A stretch of 64,000 nucleotides of DNA from NCBI RefSeq assembly GCF_000931935.2, contig NZ_AZAC01000001.1, forward strand, positions 186,001-250,000, read 5' to 3'. Position 1 is the stretch's first letter; the number at the start of each line of letters is the position of its first letter. The notes under the pieces are model-generated. The model was not told the origin of the DNA, made no database searches, and saw nothing but the letters and a program-made list of their open reading frames with translations. Position numbers and translations under genes: made by a program. Shown here in pieces: positions 44,338-53,787 of this stretch. Origin of the DNA: Dethiosulfatarculus sandiegensis. GTDB taxonomy: Bacteria > Desulfobacterota > Desulfarculia > Desulfarculales > Desulfarculaceae.

Positions 44338-47001
44338 GTGAGTCTATACAATCTGGAAAAAATCTTTGAACCCACTTCCATAGCCGTGGTGGGTGCAAGT
44401 GACCGTCCGGGCAGCATCGGGCGTTCGCTTCTGGAGAATCTTAAGGCCGGCGGTTTCGCCGGCCGGGTTTATCCCATAAATCCCAAAAAAAATGAAATTC
44501 TGGGCCAAAAAGCCTATCCCAACCTCTCGGCTGTGGGCGAGCCCATTGACCTTGCGGTTATTGTGATAGCCATCAAGTTTGCGCCGATGGTGGTTGAGGA
44601 ATGCGCAAGATTAGGCATCGGCGGGGTGATTATCATCAGCGGAGGCGGCAAGGAGGCCGGTGAAGAGGGAGAGCGCATTGAAGTCGAGATCCTGGCCAAG
44701 GCCAGGGAGGGCGGAGTGCGTATAGTGGGCCCCAACTGCGTGGGGATCGTAAGCTCTCCGGCCAAAATGAACGCCAGTTTTGCCCATATCATGCCCAGAC
44801 CCGGCAGCCTGGCTTTTGTTTCCCAGAGCGGGGCCACCTGCACCGCGGTTTTGGATTACGCCCACACCCAAAAGATAGGTTTCAGCCATTTTGTCAGCAT
44901 CGGATCAATGCTTGATGCCGATTTCGGTGATGTTATCGACTATCTGGGCAATGACCCCAACACCAGCGCCATTCTCCTTTACGTGGAATCCGTCACCAAC
45001 CACCGTAAATTCATGAGCGCCGCCCGGGCGGTCTCCAGGATCAAACCCATTGTACTTCTCAAGGTGGGGCGCTCCCAGGCCGGAGCCAAGGCGGCCATGA
45101 GCCATACCGGCTCCCTGGCCGGTGCGGACGATGTTTATGACGAGGCCTTTAAAAGGGCGGGCCTGGTCCGGGTCGATACAGTGGAAGACCTCTTTGACTG
45201 CGCCGAACTCATGGCCAAGCAGCCCAGGCCCAAGGGCCCCGGCCTGGCCATTGTCTCCAATGCCGGAGGCCCGGGAGTCATGGCTGCGGATTATCTGGCC
45301 TTAAATGGTATCGAACCGGCTGAGATCAGGCCGGAGACCATGAAAAAGCTGGATGAGTTCTTGCCGCCCATGTGGAGCAGGAGCAACCCCCTGGATATCC
45401 TTGGCGACGCCTCGCCCGAGACCTTCCGCAAAACCGCCGAGATCTGCGCCGAGGCCGAGGAGTTTGACGCCCTTTTGATCATGACCACCCCGCAGGCCCA
45501 GTTCCCCTCTACTGAAAAGGCCCTTGAGTTGTGCAAGGCCATGAAAAAGGCCCGTTTTCCGGTCTTTACTTCTTGGGTGGGGGGTGAAGAGGTCTTGGAA
45601 AGCCGGGAGATTTTCCGCAAAAACGGCATCCCCACCTATGAGACTCCGGAAAGGGCGGTGCGGGCCTTCCTTTATATGTACAGCTATGACCAGAACTTAA
45701 AGGCCCTGCGGGAGGTTCCGCCCAAACTCTCCAAAAAGCTTTTGTTTGATTGGGAATGGGCCGATGCCATAATCAGGAAGACCTTGAGTGAAAATCGGCA
45801 GCTTCTCACCGAGACGGAATCCAAAAACCTTTTGGAGAGCTACGGCATACCGGTGACTCCCACCCGCAAGGCCGGGACAGCCAAAGAAGCCTCTATCCAG
45901 GCTGAGCAGATGGGCTACCCGGTGGTCTTGAAGCTGGATTCCCTGGATATCACCCACAAGACCGATGCCGGCGGGGTGAAGCTGGACCTGCGCAACTCCA
46001 AAGAAGTTGCAGCCGCCTTTGATGAGATAATGAAAAATGCCAAACGGTATGACCCCGATGCCAGGGTCTCCGGGGTTACAGTTCAACCCATGGTGAGTAA
46101 AAAGGGGGTGGAGATTATCCTGGGCGCCAAACAGGACCCGGATTTCGGGCCGGTGATTCTATTTGGCATGGGCGGTGTAGCCGCCGAGGTCATGAAGGAC
46201 AGGGCCATTGGCCTGCCCCCTTTGAATCGTTTACTGGCCAAACGGATAATAGACCGCACCAAGGTCTCCAGGCTGCTCAAGGGATATCGGGACTACGGCA
46301 CAAATATGGAGCTTTTGGAAGAGGTCTTAGTCCGCCTTTCCCAACTTTTGATTGATTTCCCCGAGATTTACGAGCTGGATGTAAACCCCATGTTGGCCTT
46401 TAAGGAAGGCTCTCTGGGTTTGGACGCCAGGGTGATTGTAAAGCCCGCTCTCAAGCCTTCACCCATGCATCTGACCATAAGCCCCTATCCCAACCAATAT
46501 GAAACCCATAGCACCACAGATGCGGGGCTCAAGCTCTTTCTCAGACCGGTTAAACCGGAGGACAGCCCGGCCATGGAAAGGCTTTTTCAGGCCTTTTCAC
46601 CCCGCTCCATCTTTTGGAGGTTTGGCAAGCGCCTGGATTCCATGCCGCCGGAGCTTTTGGCCCGCTACACCCAGATCGACTATGACCGGGAACTTGCTGT
46701 GGTTGCCCTGGATGAAACCCATGACGAGAATTTTATCTACGGGGCGGGGCGGGTGATCGGCCACCCGGACTCCACCGAAGTCGAGATCGGGCTTTCCGTG
46801 GGAGACCCCTGGCAAGGTAAGGGCGTGGGCACAGCCATATTGGAAAAATTGGTGGAAGTGGCCCGGGACCGAGGTTTCAAGACCGCATATGGGGAGGTCC
46901 ATGAAGACAATAAGGCCATGTTAAAGGCTCTTGAAAAATACTCCTGCACCTTTGAGCCCCTGGAAAAGGGCAATATGAGGGTGACCCTTAGTCTGGAATA
47001 G
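44338..47001 (+). CDS. ADP-forming acyl-CoA synthetase fused to a GNAT domain
   Basis: 887 residues: CoA-binding domain (about 1-135), ligase domain (about 140-460), ATP-grasp (about 480-700) and a C-terminal GNAT (about 730-887, GLSVGDPWQGKGVGTAILEKL). Pat/PatZ protein acyltransferases have this layout but have lost the phospho-His. Here the His is kept in AAMSHTGSLAGAD, so ADP-forming synthetase activity (acyl-CoA + ADP + Pi to acid + ATP) is possible. The ATP-grasp has VVLKLDSLDITHKTDAGGV. The start is GTG 44338 with AGGA nearby; TTG 44320 is less likely. With iorAB it could conserve arylacetyl-CoA energy. Confidence 0.85.
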   Translation: MSLYNLEKIFEPTSIAVVGASDRPGSIGRSLLENLKAGGFAGRVYPINPKKNEILGQKAYPNLSAVGEPIDLAVIVIAIKFAPMVVEECARLGIGGVIIISGGGKEAGEEGERIEVEILAKAREGGVRIVGPNCVGIVSSPAKMNASFAHIMPRPGSLAFVSQSGATCTAVLDYAHTQKIGFSHFVSIGSMLDADFGDVIDYLGNDPNTSAILLYVESVTNHRKFMSAARAVSRIKPIVLLKVGRSQAGAKAAMSHTGSLAGADDVYDEAFKRAGLVRVDTVEDLFDCAELMAKQPRPKGPGLAIVSNAGGPGVMAADYLALNGIEPAEIRPETMKKLDEFLPPMWSRSNPLDILGDASPETFRKTAEICAEAEEFDALLIMTTPQAQFPSTEKALELCKAMKKARFPVFTSWVGGEEVLESREIFRKNGIPTYETPERAVRAFLYMYSYDQNLKALREVPPKLSKKLLFDWEWADAIIRKTLSENRQLLTETESKNLLESYGIPVTPTRKAGTAKEASIQAEQMGYPVVLKLDSLDITHKTDAGGVKLDLRNSKEVAAAFDEIMKNAKRYDPDARVSGVTVQPMVSKKGVEIILGAKQDPDFGPVILFGMGGVAAEVMKDRAIGLPPLNRLLAKRIIDRTKVSRLLKGYRDYGTNMELLEEVLVRLSQLLIDFPEIYELDVNPMLAFKEGSLGLDARVIVKPALKPSPMHLTISPYPNQYETHSTTDAGLKLFLRPVKPEDSPAMERLFQAFSPRSIFWRFGKRLDSMPPELLARYTQIDYDRELAVVALDETHDENFIYGAGRVIGHPDSTEVEIGLSVGDPWQGKGVGTAILEKLVEVARDRGFKTAYGEVHEDNKAMLKALEKYSCTFEPLEKGNMRVTLSLE

Positions 47002-47033
47002 ATCAGTCCTCAATAGAGCTTCCTCTTGCCCGT

Positions 47034-47069
47034 GGTGTTTTCCCGTTTTTTAAAAGGCGGGAAAACACC
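47034..47069 (+). terminator. Long perfect hairpin between the acyl-CoA synthetase and iorA
   Basis: GGTGTTTTCCCG (47034-47045) pairs perfectly with CGGGAAAACACC (47058-47069). Only TTT follows, so partial termination or mRNA stabilisation is likelier than full termination. Confidence 0.55.
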
Positions 47070-47169
47070 TTTAAAGGCCTTCTGCGCCCTTTTTCAAGGT
47101 GATGGGGCCTTTGAGGATGCAAAGAAAATAGAGCTGTAAAAATACAAACTGAAGCTGACAGGAGGTGTC

Positions 47170-49014
47170 ATGTCGGAGTTACTGACAGACAACCCGGGTA
47201 AAAAAGTGATCCTTCTTGGCAACGAGGCCATTGTGCGCGGAGCCATGGAAGCGGGATTGGCCTTTTCAAGCTGCTATCCCGGCACCCCTTCCTCAGAGGT
47301 GCCGAACAACCTTTTTGCCCTTAAGGACAAACGCGGGTTTTACATGGAGTTTGCCACCAATGAAAAGGTGGCCATGGAATGCACCGGAGGGGCTGCGGTC
47401 TCCGGATTGCGCAGCCTGACCGCCATGAAGCATGTAGGCATGAACGTGGCCTCAGACCCCATGATGACTTTGGCCTGCACCGGGGTCAAGGGCGGCATGG
47501 TCATCTATAATGCCGATGACCCATCCATGTTTTCCAGCCAGAATGAGCAGGACAACCGCTATTTTGCCAAGTTCGGCAACCTGCCCCTTTTGGAGCCCAC
47601 CACAACCCAGGAGATGAAAGACCTTACGGTCTATGCCTTTGAACTCTCGGAAGAACTGGGCATGCCGGTGATCCTGCGCTCCACCACCAGGTTGGCCCAT
47701 GCCAGGGGGGTTGTGGAACTGGGTGAAATGGGGCCTGTGCAAAACAAGGGGGAATTTAAAAAAGACCCCTGGAATCTGGTTACCCTGCCTGCCACCGCCC
47801 CTCAGATGCATAGAAACGTTTTGGCCAGAATGGAAAAGGCCAGGGTGATATCCAATTCATCGGCCTTGAACCAGGTGATCGGCGAAGGGGACCTGGGCAT
47901 TGTCGCAAGCGGCATCGGCCTTAATTACGCCCTTGACGCGGTTGGTGACCTGGGGCTTTCCGGCAAGGTGAGCGTGCTTAAGCTGGCCATGACCAATCCC
48001 CTTCCCGATGAAATGATCAAGGATTTCCTCAAGAACAAGAAGAAGGTTCTGATTGTGGAGGAGCTGGAGCCTTATCTGGAGGAGGCTGTAAAGGTGTTGG
48101 CCCAGGAAGAGGGGCTGACCCTTAAGATCAGGGGAAAGGGCGTGGGCCGCATGAGCAGGGTTATGGAATATGATCCTGCCATGGTGCGTCAGGCCGTAGC
48201 AGACTATTTCGAGGTTGAGGATAAGACTCCGGTCCCGGTGGATTTGACGGATGTTCCCGAATTGCCGAAAAGGCCGCCCAACCTCTGCCCCGGCTGTCCC
48301 CACCGCATGACCTATTACGCGGTTAAGCAGGCCGTGGGCGAAGATGCCATTTTCCCTAGCGATATCGGCTGTTACACCCTGGGCTTCATGCCGCCTTACA
48401 ATATCACGGATTTTGTGATCTGCATGGGCGCTTCGGCCAGCTCGCCTGCCGGCATCAGCAAGGGCACTGATAAGCCCATTGTGGCCTTTATCGGCGACAG
48501 CACCTTTTTCCATTCAGGCATGACCGGTCTGGCCAACGCGGTTTACAACAATCATAAATACACCCTGGTGATCTTGGACAACGGCATCACCGCCATGACC
48601 GGCCATCAGCCCTCGGCCGCCATGGATCCCGACCTGGCCGGGCTTGATCTCACCCATATTGAGCTGGAAGACGTGGTGCGCGGCCTGGGCGTGAAGCATG
48701 TTCAGGTGGTTAAACCCACCAACATGGCCAAGACCAGGGCGGCTGTGGAAGAGGCGGTCAATTATGACGGCTTAAGCGTGATCATCTCCAGGGAGCCCTG
48801 CCCCCTGCATTTGCGCCGTTTTAAAAAGACCAAAAAGCCGGTCTTCATGGTGGATCAGGAAAAGTGCAAAAACCACAGGGATTGTATTGAAAAATACGCC
48901 TGCCCGGCCTTTTTCCTGGAACAGGGCAAGGTGAATATTGACCCCAACCTTTGCATTGGTTGCGCCACCTGCGTGCAGGTATGCCCCGAGCACGCCATCC
49001 GGCCCAAAAAATAG
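47170..49014 (+). CDS. iorA: Indolepyruvate:ferredoxin oxidoreductase, alpha subunit
   Basis: 614 residues. IorAB oxidises arylpyruvates (from Trp, Phe, Tyr) to arylacetyl-CoA and reduces ferredoxin. The pyrimidine-binding half starts LLGNEAIVRGAMEAGLAFSSCYPGTPSSEV, and the TPP site is GDSTFFHSGMTGLANAVYNN followed by ITAMTGHQPS. The C-terminus has the ferredoxin domain: a standard CIGCATCVQVCP cluster site and a first site reduced to three Cys (C-x5-C-x5-CP in KCKNHRDCIEKYACP), normally four. GGAGG is upstream of ATG 47170. iorB follows 15 bases later. Confidence 0.95.
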   Translation: MSELLTDNPGKKVILLGNEAIVRGAMEAGLAFSSCYPGTPSSEVPNNLFALKDKRGFYMEFATNEKVAMECTGGAAVSGLRSLTAMKHVGMNVASDPMMTLACTGVKGGMVIYNADDPSMFSSQNEQDNRYFAKFGNLPLLEPTTTQEMKDLTVYAFELSEELGMPVILRSTTRLAHARGVVELGEMGPVQNKGEFKKDPWNLVTLPATAPQMHRNVLARMEKARVISNSSALNQVIGEGDLGIVASGIGLNYALDAVGDLGLSGKVSVLKLAMTNPLPDEMIKDFLKNKKKVLIVEELEPYLEEAVKVLAQEEGLTLKIRGKGVGRMSRVMEYDPAMVRQAVADYFEVEDKTPVPVDLTDVPELPKRPPNLCPGCPHRMTYYAVKQAVGEDAIFPSDIGCYTLGFMPPYNITDFVICMGASASSPAGISKGTDKPIVAFIGDSTFFHSGMTGLANAVYNNHKYTLVILDNGITAMTGHQPSAAMDPDLAGLDLTHIELEDVVRGLGVKHVQVVKPTNMAKTRAAVEEAVNYDGLSVIISREPCPLHLRRFKKTKKPVFMVDQEKCKNHRDCIEKYACPAFFLEQGKVNIDPNLCIGCATCVQVCPEHAIRPKK

Positions 49015-49029
49015 GGAGGCCTTTGAGAT

Positions 49030-49626
49030 ATGAATAGTAAGAGGATCTTCTTTGTTGGTGTGGGCGGACAGGGCAACATCCTGGCCACCAAACTTCTGGG
49101 CGAGGCCGCCCTGGCTGCCGGGGTGCCCCTTAATTTAAGCGAAACCCACGGAATGGCCCAAAGGGGTGGGGTGGTTGAATCCACTGCCCTGATCGGGGGT
49201 GCAAAAAGCACCATAATCAGCGACGGCGAGGCCGATGTGCTGGTGGCCTTTGAGCCCTTGGAGGCTTTGCGGGCTTTGCGCAAGGCCAATAGTGACAGCC
49301 TGGTGATTGTTTCCACGGCCAAGGTGCAGCCTTTTACCGTGGCCATTGGCCAGGGTAAATACCCGGATGTGGATGAAGCGCTTTCCCTGATTTCGAAAAA
49401 AGTCAGGCGACTTGTCTCTTTGGATGCCATGGAACTGGCCAGGCAGGCCAATAACCCACTGGGGGTCAACATGGTTCTTTTGGGTGCCTTGGCCGCGGCC
49501 GGAGACTTGCCGATCGATAAGGAAAAATTTACGGATGTAATTGAAACTAAAACAAAAAAATCCTTTATTGAAGCTAATATGAAGTGCTTTGAGCTGGGCT
49601 ATGAGGCTGCGGTTCAAAGTAATTAA
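49030..49626 (+). CDS. iorB: Indolepyruvate:ferredoxin oxidoreductase, beta subunit
   Basis: 198 residues of the gamma-type oxidoreductase domain, starting VGVGGQGNILATKLLGEAAL and containing ETHGMAQRGGVVES, the standard CoA/partner-contact motif. It forms the heterodimer or tetramer with IorA. GGAGG lies 9 bases before ATG 49030. Terminator follows, so iorAB may end the transcript. Confidence 0.95.
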   Translation: MNSKRIFFVGVGGQGNILATKLLGEAALAAGVPLNLSETHGMAQRGGVVESTALIGGAKSTIISDGEADVLVAFEPLEALRALRKANSDSLVIVSTAKVQPFTVAIGQGKYPDVDEALSLISKKVRRLVSLDAMELARQANNPLGVNMVLLGALAAAGDLPIDKEKFTDVIETKTKKSFIEANMKCFELGYEAAVQSN

Positions 49627-49686
49627 GCTTTTTTAATCGCAAACTGGCCCGGTTCCCAGAGGTCAGGTATTATATTGTTCCTATGT

Positions 49687-49725
49687 AGGCTCTGTGGTGG
49701 AATTAGCTTGCCACAGGGCCTTTTT
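49687..49725 (+). terminator. Terminator after iorB
   Basis: GGCTCTGTGG pairs with CCACAGGGCC with one mismatch, followed by five T. Confidence 0.75.
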
Positions 49726-49827
49726 ATCGGGATGTCCGCTGATTTGTGATGATGAAATCGGCCTGTGGTTATGAAAAACGGAGATTTTCGGTGAAAAGCT
49801 GAAAGGAAAAGACAGCGCGGGGATAAG

Positions 49828-51144
49828 ATGAAAGCTTATTGGAACCAAGAAATGGAAACCATGCCGGAGGAAGAGCTCAAGGCTCTGCAACTGGCCAAGC
49901 TTCAGGAAACAGTTGAATGGGTCTATGACCGAGTGCCTTTTTACAGAAAGGCAATGGAGGATCGCGGGGTGCGGCCCGGGGATATCAAGTCCCTGGCTGA
50001 TATCGCCCTGCTTCCTTTTACCGTGAAGACCGACCTGCGCGACAACTACCCCTTTGGGCTCTGCGCCGTGCCCAAAGACCAGGTGGTTCAGATACATGCC
50101 TCCAGCGGCACCACCGGCAAGCCGGTTACCGGGCCCTATACTGAACAGGATCTGGCCAACTGGGCTGAGTGCATGGCCAGAAACCTGTGGGCCGCGGGCA
50201 TCCGTCCAGGTGATGTGGTGCAAAACGCCTATGGTTACGGGCTCTTTACCGGCGGCCTGGGTCTGCACCAGGGCGCCAGGCGGATCAGCGCGGCTGTGGT
50301 GCCCGCCTCCTCGGGCATGACTGAGCGCCAGATAACCCTGATGAAGGATTTCGGAACCAAGGCCCTTTTTTGCACACCATCCTATGCCTTGACCATTGCC
50401 GAAAAGGCCAGGGAACTGGGTGTGGATCTCAGGAACCTCCCCCTTTCGGTGGGTGTGTTCGGGGCCGAGCCCTGGAGTGAGGAAATGAAGCGGGAGATTG
50501 AATCCCGCATGGGCCTGGTGGCCCATGAGGTCTACGGCCTCACCGAGATGGGCGGACCGGGGGTGGCTTTCAGTTGTTCCGGCAATATCAGCGGATTGCA
50601 TATAAATGAGGACCACTATATCGCCGAAGTGGTGGATCCCCTGACTTTAGAGCCCCTGCCCTTGGGCGAGGTGGGCGAACTGGTCTTTACTTCGATCCAG
50701 CGTCGGGCCATGCCGCTGTTGCGCTACCGCACCAGGGATATAACCCGCCTGGTCCGTAAAAAGTGTTCTTGCGGCCGCACCTTCCTGGTCATGGAAAAGG
50801 TGCTGGGCCGAGACGATGATATGATGATCATCTCGGGGGTTAATGTTTTTCCCTCCCAGGTTGAGTCCATATTGCTGGATATCAAGGAGGTGGAGCCCCA
50901 ATATGTGATAATCATTAAAAAACAGGGTCATCTGGACCGGCTGCACGTGGATGTTGAAGCCAGTAAAAGCGTCTATGAAAAGGGACCGGAAAAAGTGGCC
51001 ATGGTGGAGAAGGACATCTCTTCCAAGATCAAGGGCATCATAGGGATCAGCGTCAGCGTGCGCCTGGTTCCGCCCAAGACCCTGATGCGTTCCGAAGGCA
51101 AGGCTCAAAGGGTGAGGGACACCAGAATGTCCAGAGATCACTGA
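49828..51144 (+). CDS. paaK: Phenylacetate-CoA ligase
   Basis: 438-residue AMP-forming ligase that activates phenylacetate or related arylacetates. Features: HASSGTTGKPVTGPYTEQD (P-loop), FGAEPWSEEMKREIES, EVYGLTEMGGPG and C-terminal RLVRKKCSCGRTF...GRDDDMMIISGVNVFPSQVE. Length and the Cys pair KCSCG are typical of PaaK. It may work with IorAB, either activating arylacetate for degradation or running in the reverse direction for synthesis. Convergent with topA, with terminators between. Confidence 0.94.
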   Translation: MKAYWNQEMETMPEEELKALQLAKLQETVEWVYDRVPFYRKAMEDRGVRPGDIKSLADIALLPFTVKTDLRDNYPFGLCAVPKDQVVQIHASSGTTGKPVTGPYTEQDLANWAECMARNLWAAGIRPGDVVQNAYGYGLFTGGLGLHQGARRISAAVVPASSGMTERQITLMKDFGTKALFCTPSYALTIAEKARELGVDLRNLPLSVGVFGAEPWSEEMKREIESRMGLVAHEVYGLTEMGGPGVAFSCSGNISGLHINEDHYIAEVVDPLTLEPLPLGEVGELVFTSIQRRAMPLLRYRTRDITRLVRKKCSCGRTFLVMEKVLGRDDDMMIISGVNVFPSQVESILLDIKEVEPQYVIIIKKQGHLDRLHVDVEASKSVYEKGPEKVAMVEKDISSKIKGIIGISVSVRLVPPKTLMRSEGKAQRVRDTRMSRDH

Positions 51145-51166
51145 CGCTTTACCTCTAAATTGAGTT

Positions 51167-51207
51167 AAAAAAGTCCGCTTGGATATATTATCCAAGCGGA
51201 CTTTTTT
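51167..51207 (+). terminator. Terminator after paaK
   Basis: AAAAAAGTCCGCTTGGATA pairs perfectly with its reverse complement, closing with TTTTTT; it can work in both directions. Confidence 0.93.
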
Positions 51208-51294
51208 GCTGAAAAATTAAATGTTGATAATGCCTGAAATTTTGCTGATCAGGGAAGCCTTCTAAGGGAAGTTTTTGATTGCCTGGAAAAAATA

Positions 51295-51331
51295 AAACCC
51301 GGGGCTGTAATAGTTAATCAGCCCGGGGTTT
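51295..51331 (-). terminator. Terminator after topA
   Basis: On the minus strand AAACCCCGGGCTG pairs with CAGCCCCGGGTTT with one mismatch, followed by TATTTTTTCC. It serves the convergent topA gene. Confidence 0.8.
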
Positions 51332-51360
51332 GTTTTGTTTTAATATTTAAATTGTGGCTT

Positions 51361-53769
51361 TTATTCGTCTGCGTCCCTTTTGTAGCCGCATTCCTTGTTG
51401 GGGCACTGGACGGTTTGTCCGGCCTTGGTGGTCTTTAAGACCAGGAAGGGGTGGTTGCAGTCCGGGCAGGGCTCGGGCAATGGTTTGTTCCAGGTGGCGT
51501 ACTGGCATTTGGGATAATTGTCGCAGCCGTAAAAGGGTTTGCCCCTGCGGGAGCGTTTTTCAACCAGATCAGCACCGCAGTCCGGGCATTTGACTCCTGT
51601 GGGCATGCCCCTGGAGTAGCGGCATTTGGGATAGTTGCTGCAGGAAATGAACTTGCCGCCCACCCTGGTTTTTTTGATCACCAGTTCATGGCCGCATTTG
51701 GGGCATTTTTCTCCGGTGGCCTCGGGCTTTTCTTTTTCCTTGGGGTTGCCCTCTTCGTCCAACTCCATGATATTGCGGCACTTGGGATAGGCTGAACAGG
51801 CCAGAAAAGATCCATAAGGCCCGTTTTTGACCTGCATTGGAGCCCCGCACTCGCTGCAGTTTATACCCGGGTCGGGAAGGGGCTCGGCCATGATGATTTT
51901 GCCGTTGTCATCCCTGGTGAAATCCCTTGTGGTTTTGCATTCCGGATAGCCGTCGCAGGCCAAAAATTCGCCATGCTTGCCCAGGCGAATGGACATGTTC
52001 TGTCCGCAGGTGGGGCACTTTATATCCGTGGGCATGCCTTTGCCCTTGATCTGGCGCATCTCGGTCTTGGCCTTTTCCAGGGCATGGGAAAAAGGTCCGT
52101 AAAAGTCTGTTAAAAGCTCCCGCCAGTTGCGTTTGCCTTCCTCCACATCATCCAGCTCCCGCTCCAGCCCGGCGGTGAAATCCACCTCCATGACCCGGGA
52201 GAAACTCTCCACCAGCAGATCGGTGACGATCATGCCCAAAGGCGAAGGAATAAGATGACGTTTTTTGAATTTGGTTACATATTCCTTGTCCTGCAAGGTG
52301 GAGAGGATGGAGGCGTAGGTCGAGGGCCTGCCAATGCCCTTTTCCTCCAGCTCCCTTACCAGGCTGGCCTCGGTGAAACGGGGCGGGGGCTGGGTGAAAT
52401 GCTGCTTCGGATCAAGGCCCACCAGGTCGACCACCTGGTCCTTGGCCAGGGGAGGCAAGAGCCCGTCTTTATCGATCTGGATTTTCTTTCCGCCTTTTTC
52501 GTCTTTATCTTCCACATATACAGCGGTGAAGCCCTTGAATTTAAGGATTTGCCCGCTGGCCCTGAAAAGGCCGGGTCCGGCTGTGATCTCCGCCTGGGTG
52601 CGATCGTAACGGGCCGGGGCCATCTGGCAGGCCACAAAGCGATTCCAGATTAGCCTGTAAAGGGCCAGTTCGTCTCTTTTTAAATAGTTTTTTACAGATT
52701 CGGGCGTACGTAAGGAACTGGTCGGCCGAATCGCCTCATGGGCCTCCTGGGCGCTTGAGCGGGATTTATAGGCCGCGGGCTTGGCCGGTACGTATTCCTT
52801 GCCGAACCTCTCTTCAATCAGATCCCTGACTTCGGCCAAGGCCTCATCGGCCAGGCGGGTGGAGTCGGTCCTCATGTAGGTGATAAGACCAACCTGGCCT
52901 TCGGCGGTCTCCAGACCTTCATAAAGCCTTTGGGCCAGGGCCATGGTGCGTTTGGGGGTGTAGCCCAGCTTGCGGTAGGCCTCCTGTTGCAGGGTGCTTG
53001 TGATAAAGGGCGGAGCGGGGTTTTGTTTGCGCTCCCTTTTGGTGACCTTTTGCACGATAAAGGGTTGTTCCTTTACCGCTTTTACTGCTTCGTCTGCCTG
53101 CTTTTCGTTTTTGGGGTCGAATTTTTTGTCTTTGAACTTGGCCAGGCGGGCTGTGAACACAGGCGGTTCGTCTGCCTTGAGGTCTGCTGTGACGGTCCAG
53201 TATTCTTGAGGTTCAAAGGCCTGTATGGCCCTTTCCCGCTCCACCACCAGGCGCAGGGCCACAGACTGCACCCGACCGGCTGATAACCCCCGTTTCACCT
53301 TGTCCCACAAGATGGGCGAGATCTGATACCCCACCAGACGGTCCAGGATGCGGCGGGCCTGCTGGCTGTCAAACCGGTTTATATCCAGCTTGTTGGGGTT
53401 TTCCACCGCCTGCTTGATGGCCTTTTTGGTCAGCTCGTGGAACAGAACCCTTTTGTATTCCTCCGGTGAACCGCCCAACTCCTGGGCAATATGCCAGGCT
53501 ATGGCCTCTCCCTCACGGTCCGGGTCAGGTGCGAGATAGATGCTGTTTGCCTTTTTGGCGGCCTTTTTAAGCTCGCGGACCACCTTTTCCTTGCCCTTGA
53601 TCACCTGATAGGCCGGGTCGAAATTATGTTCCAGATCCACCCCAAGTTTGGTCGGGGGCAGATCCACGATATGCCCCACCGAGGCCATGACCTCAAAATT
53701 CTTGCCCAGGTATTTTTTTATGGTGCGGGCTTTTGCGGGCGACTCTACTATGAGAAGGGATTTCGGCAT
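51361..53769 (-). CDS. topA: DNA topoisomerase I
   Basis: Relaxes negative supercoils; about 802 residues. The TOPRIM domain starts SLLIVESPAKARTIKKYLG and has DPDREGEAIAWH. The catalytic Tyr is in GLITYMRTDST. The C-terminus carries five four-Cys zinc motifs of the CPxCG...C-x4-YPxC type (E. coli has three). ATG 53769 and GTG 53775 are both possible starts; neither has a strong Shine-Dalgarno. It follows dprA on the minus strand after 18 bases, a common order. Confidence 0.96.
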   Translation of the reverse strand: MPKSLLIVESPAKARTIKKYLGKNFEVMASVGHIVDLPPTKLGVDLEHNFDPAYQVIKGKEKVVRELKKAAKKANSIYLAPDPDREGEAIAWHIAQELGGSPEEYKRVLFHELTKKAIKQAVENPNKLDINRFDSQQARRILDRLVGYQISPILWDKVKRGLSAGRVQSVALRLVVERERAIQAFEPQEYWTVTADLKADEPPVFTARLAKFKDKKFDPKNEKQADEAVKAVKEQPFIVQKVTKRERKQNPAPPFITSTLQQEAYRKLGYTPKRTMALAQRLYEGLETAEGQVGLITYMRTDSTRLADEALAEVRDLIEERFGKEYVPAKPAAYKSRSSAQEAHEAIRPTSSLRTPESVKNYLKRDELALYRLIWNRFVACQMAPARYDRTQAEITAGPGLFRASGQILKFKGFTAVYVEDKDEKGGKKIQIDKDGLLPPLAKDQVVDLVGLDPKQHFTQPPPRFTEASLVRELEEKGIGRPSTYASILSTLQDKEYVTKFKKRHLIPSPLGMIVTDLLVESFSRVMEVDFTAGLERELDDVEEGKRNWRELLTDFYGPFSHALEKAKTEMRQIKGKGMPTDIKCPTCGQNMSIRLGKHGEFLACDGYPECKTTRDFTRDDNGKIIMAEPLPDPGINCSECGAPMQVKNGPYGSFLACSAYPKCRNIMELDEEGNPKEKEKPEATGEKCPKCGHELVIKKTRVGGKFISCSNYPKCRYSRGMPTGVKCPDCGADLVEKRSRRGKPFYGCDNYPKCQYATWNKPLPEPCPDCNHPFLVLKTTKAGQTVQCPNKECGYKRDADE

Positions 53770-53787
53770 TTCCACCTGTCCGAAGCT

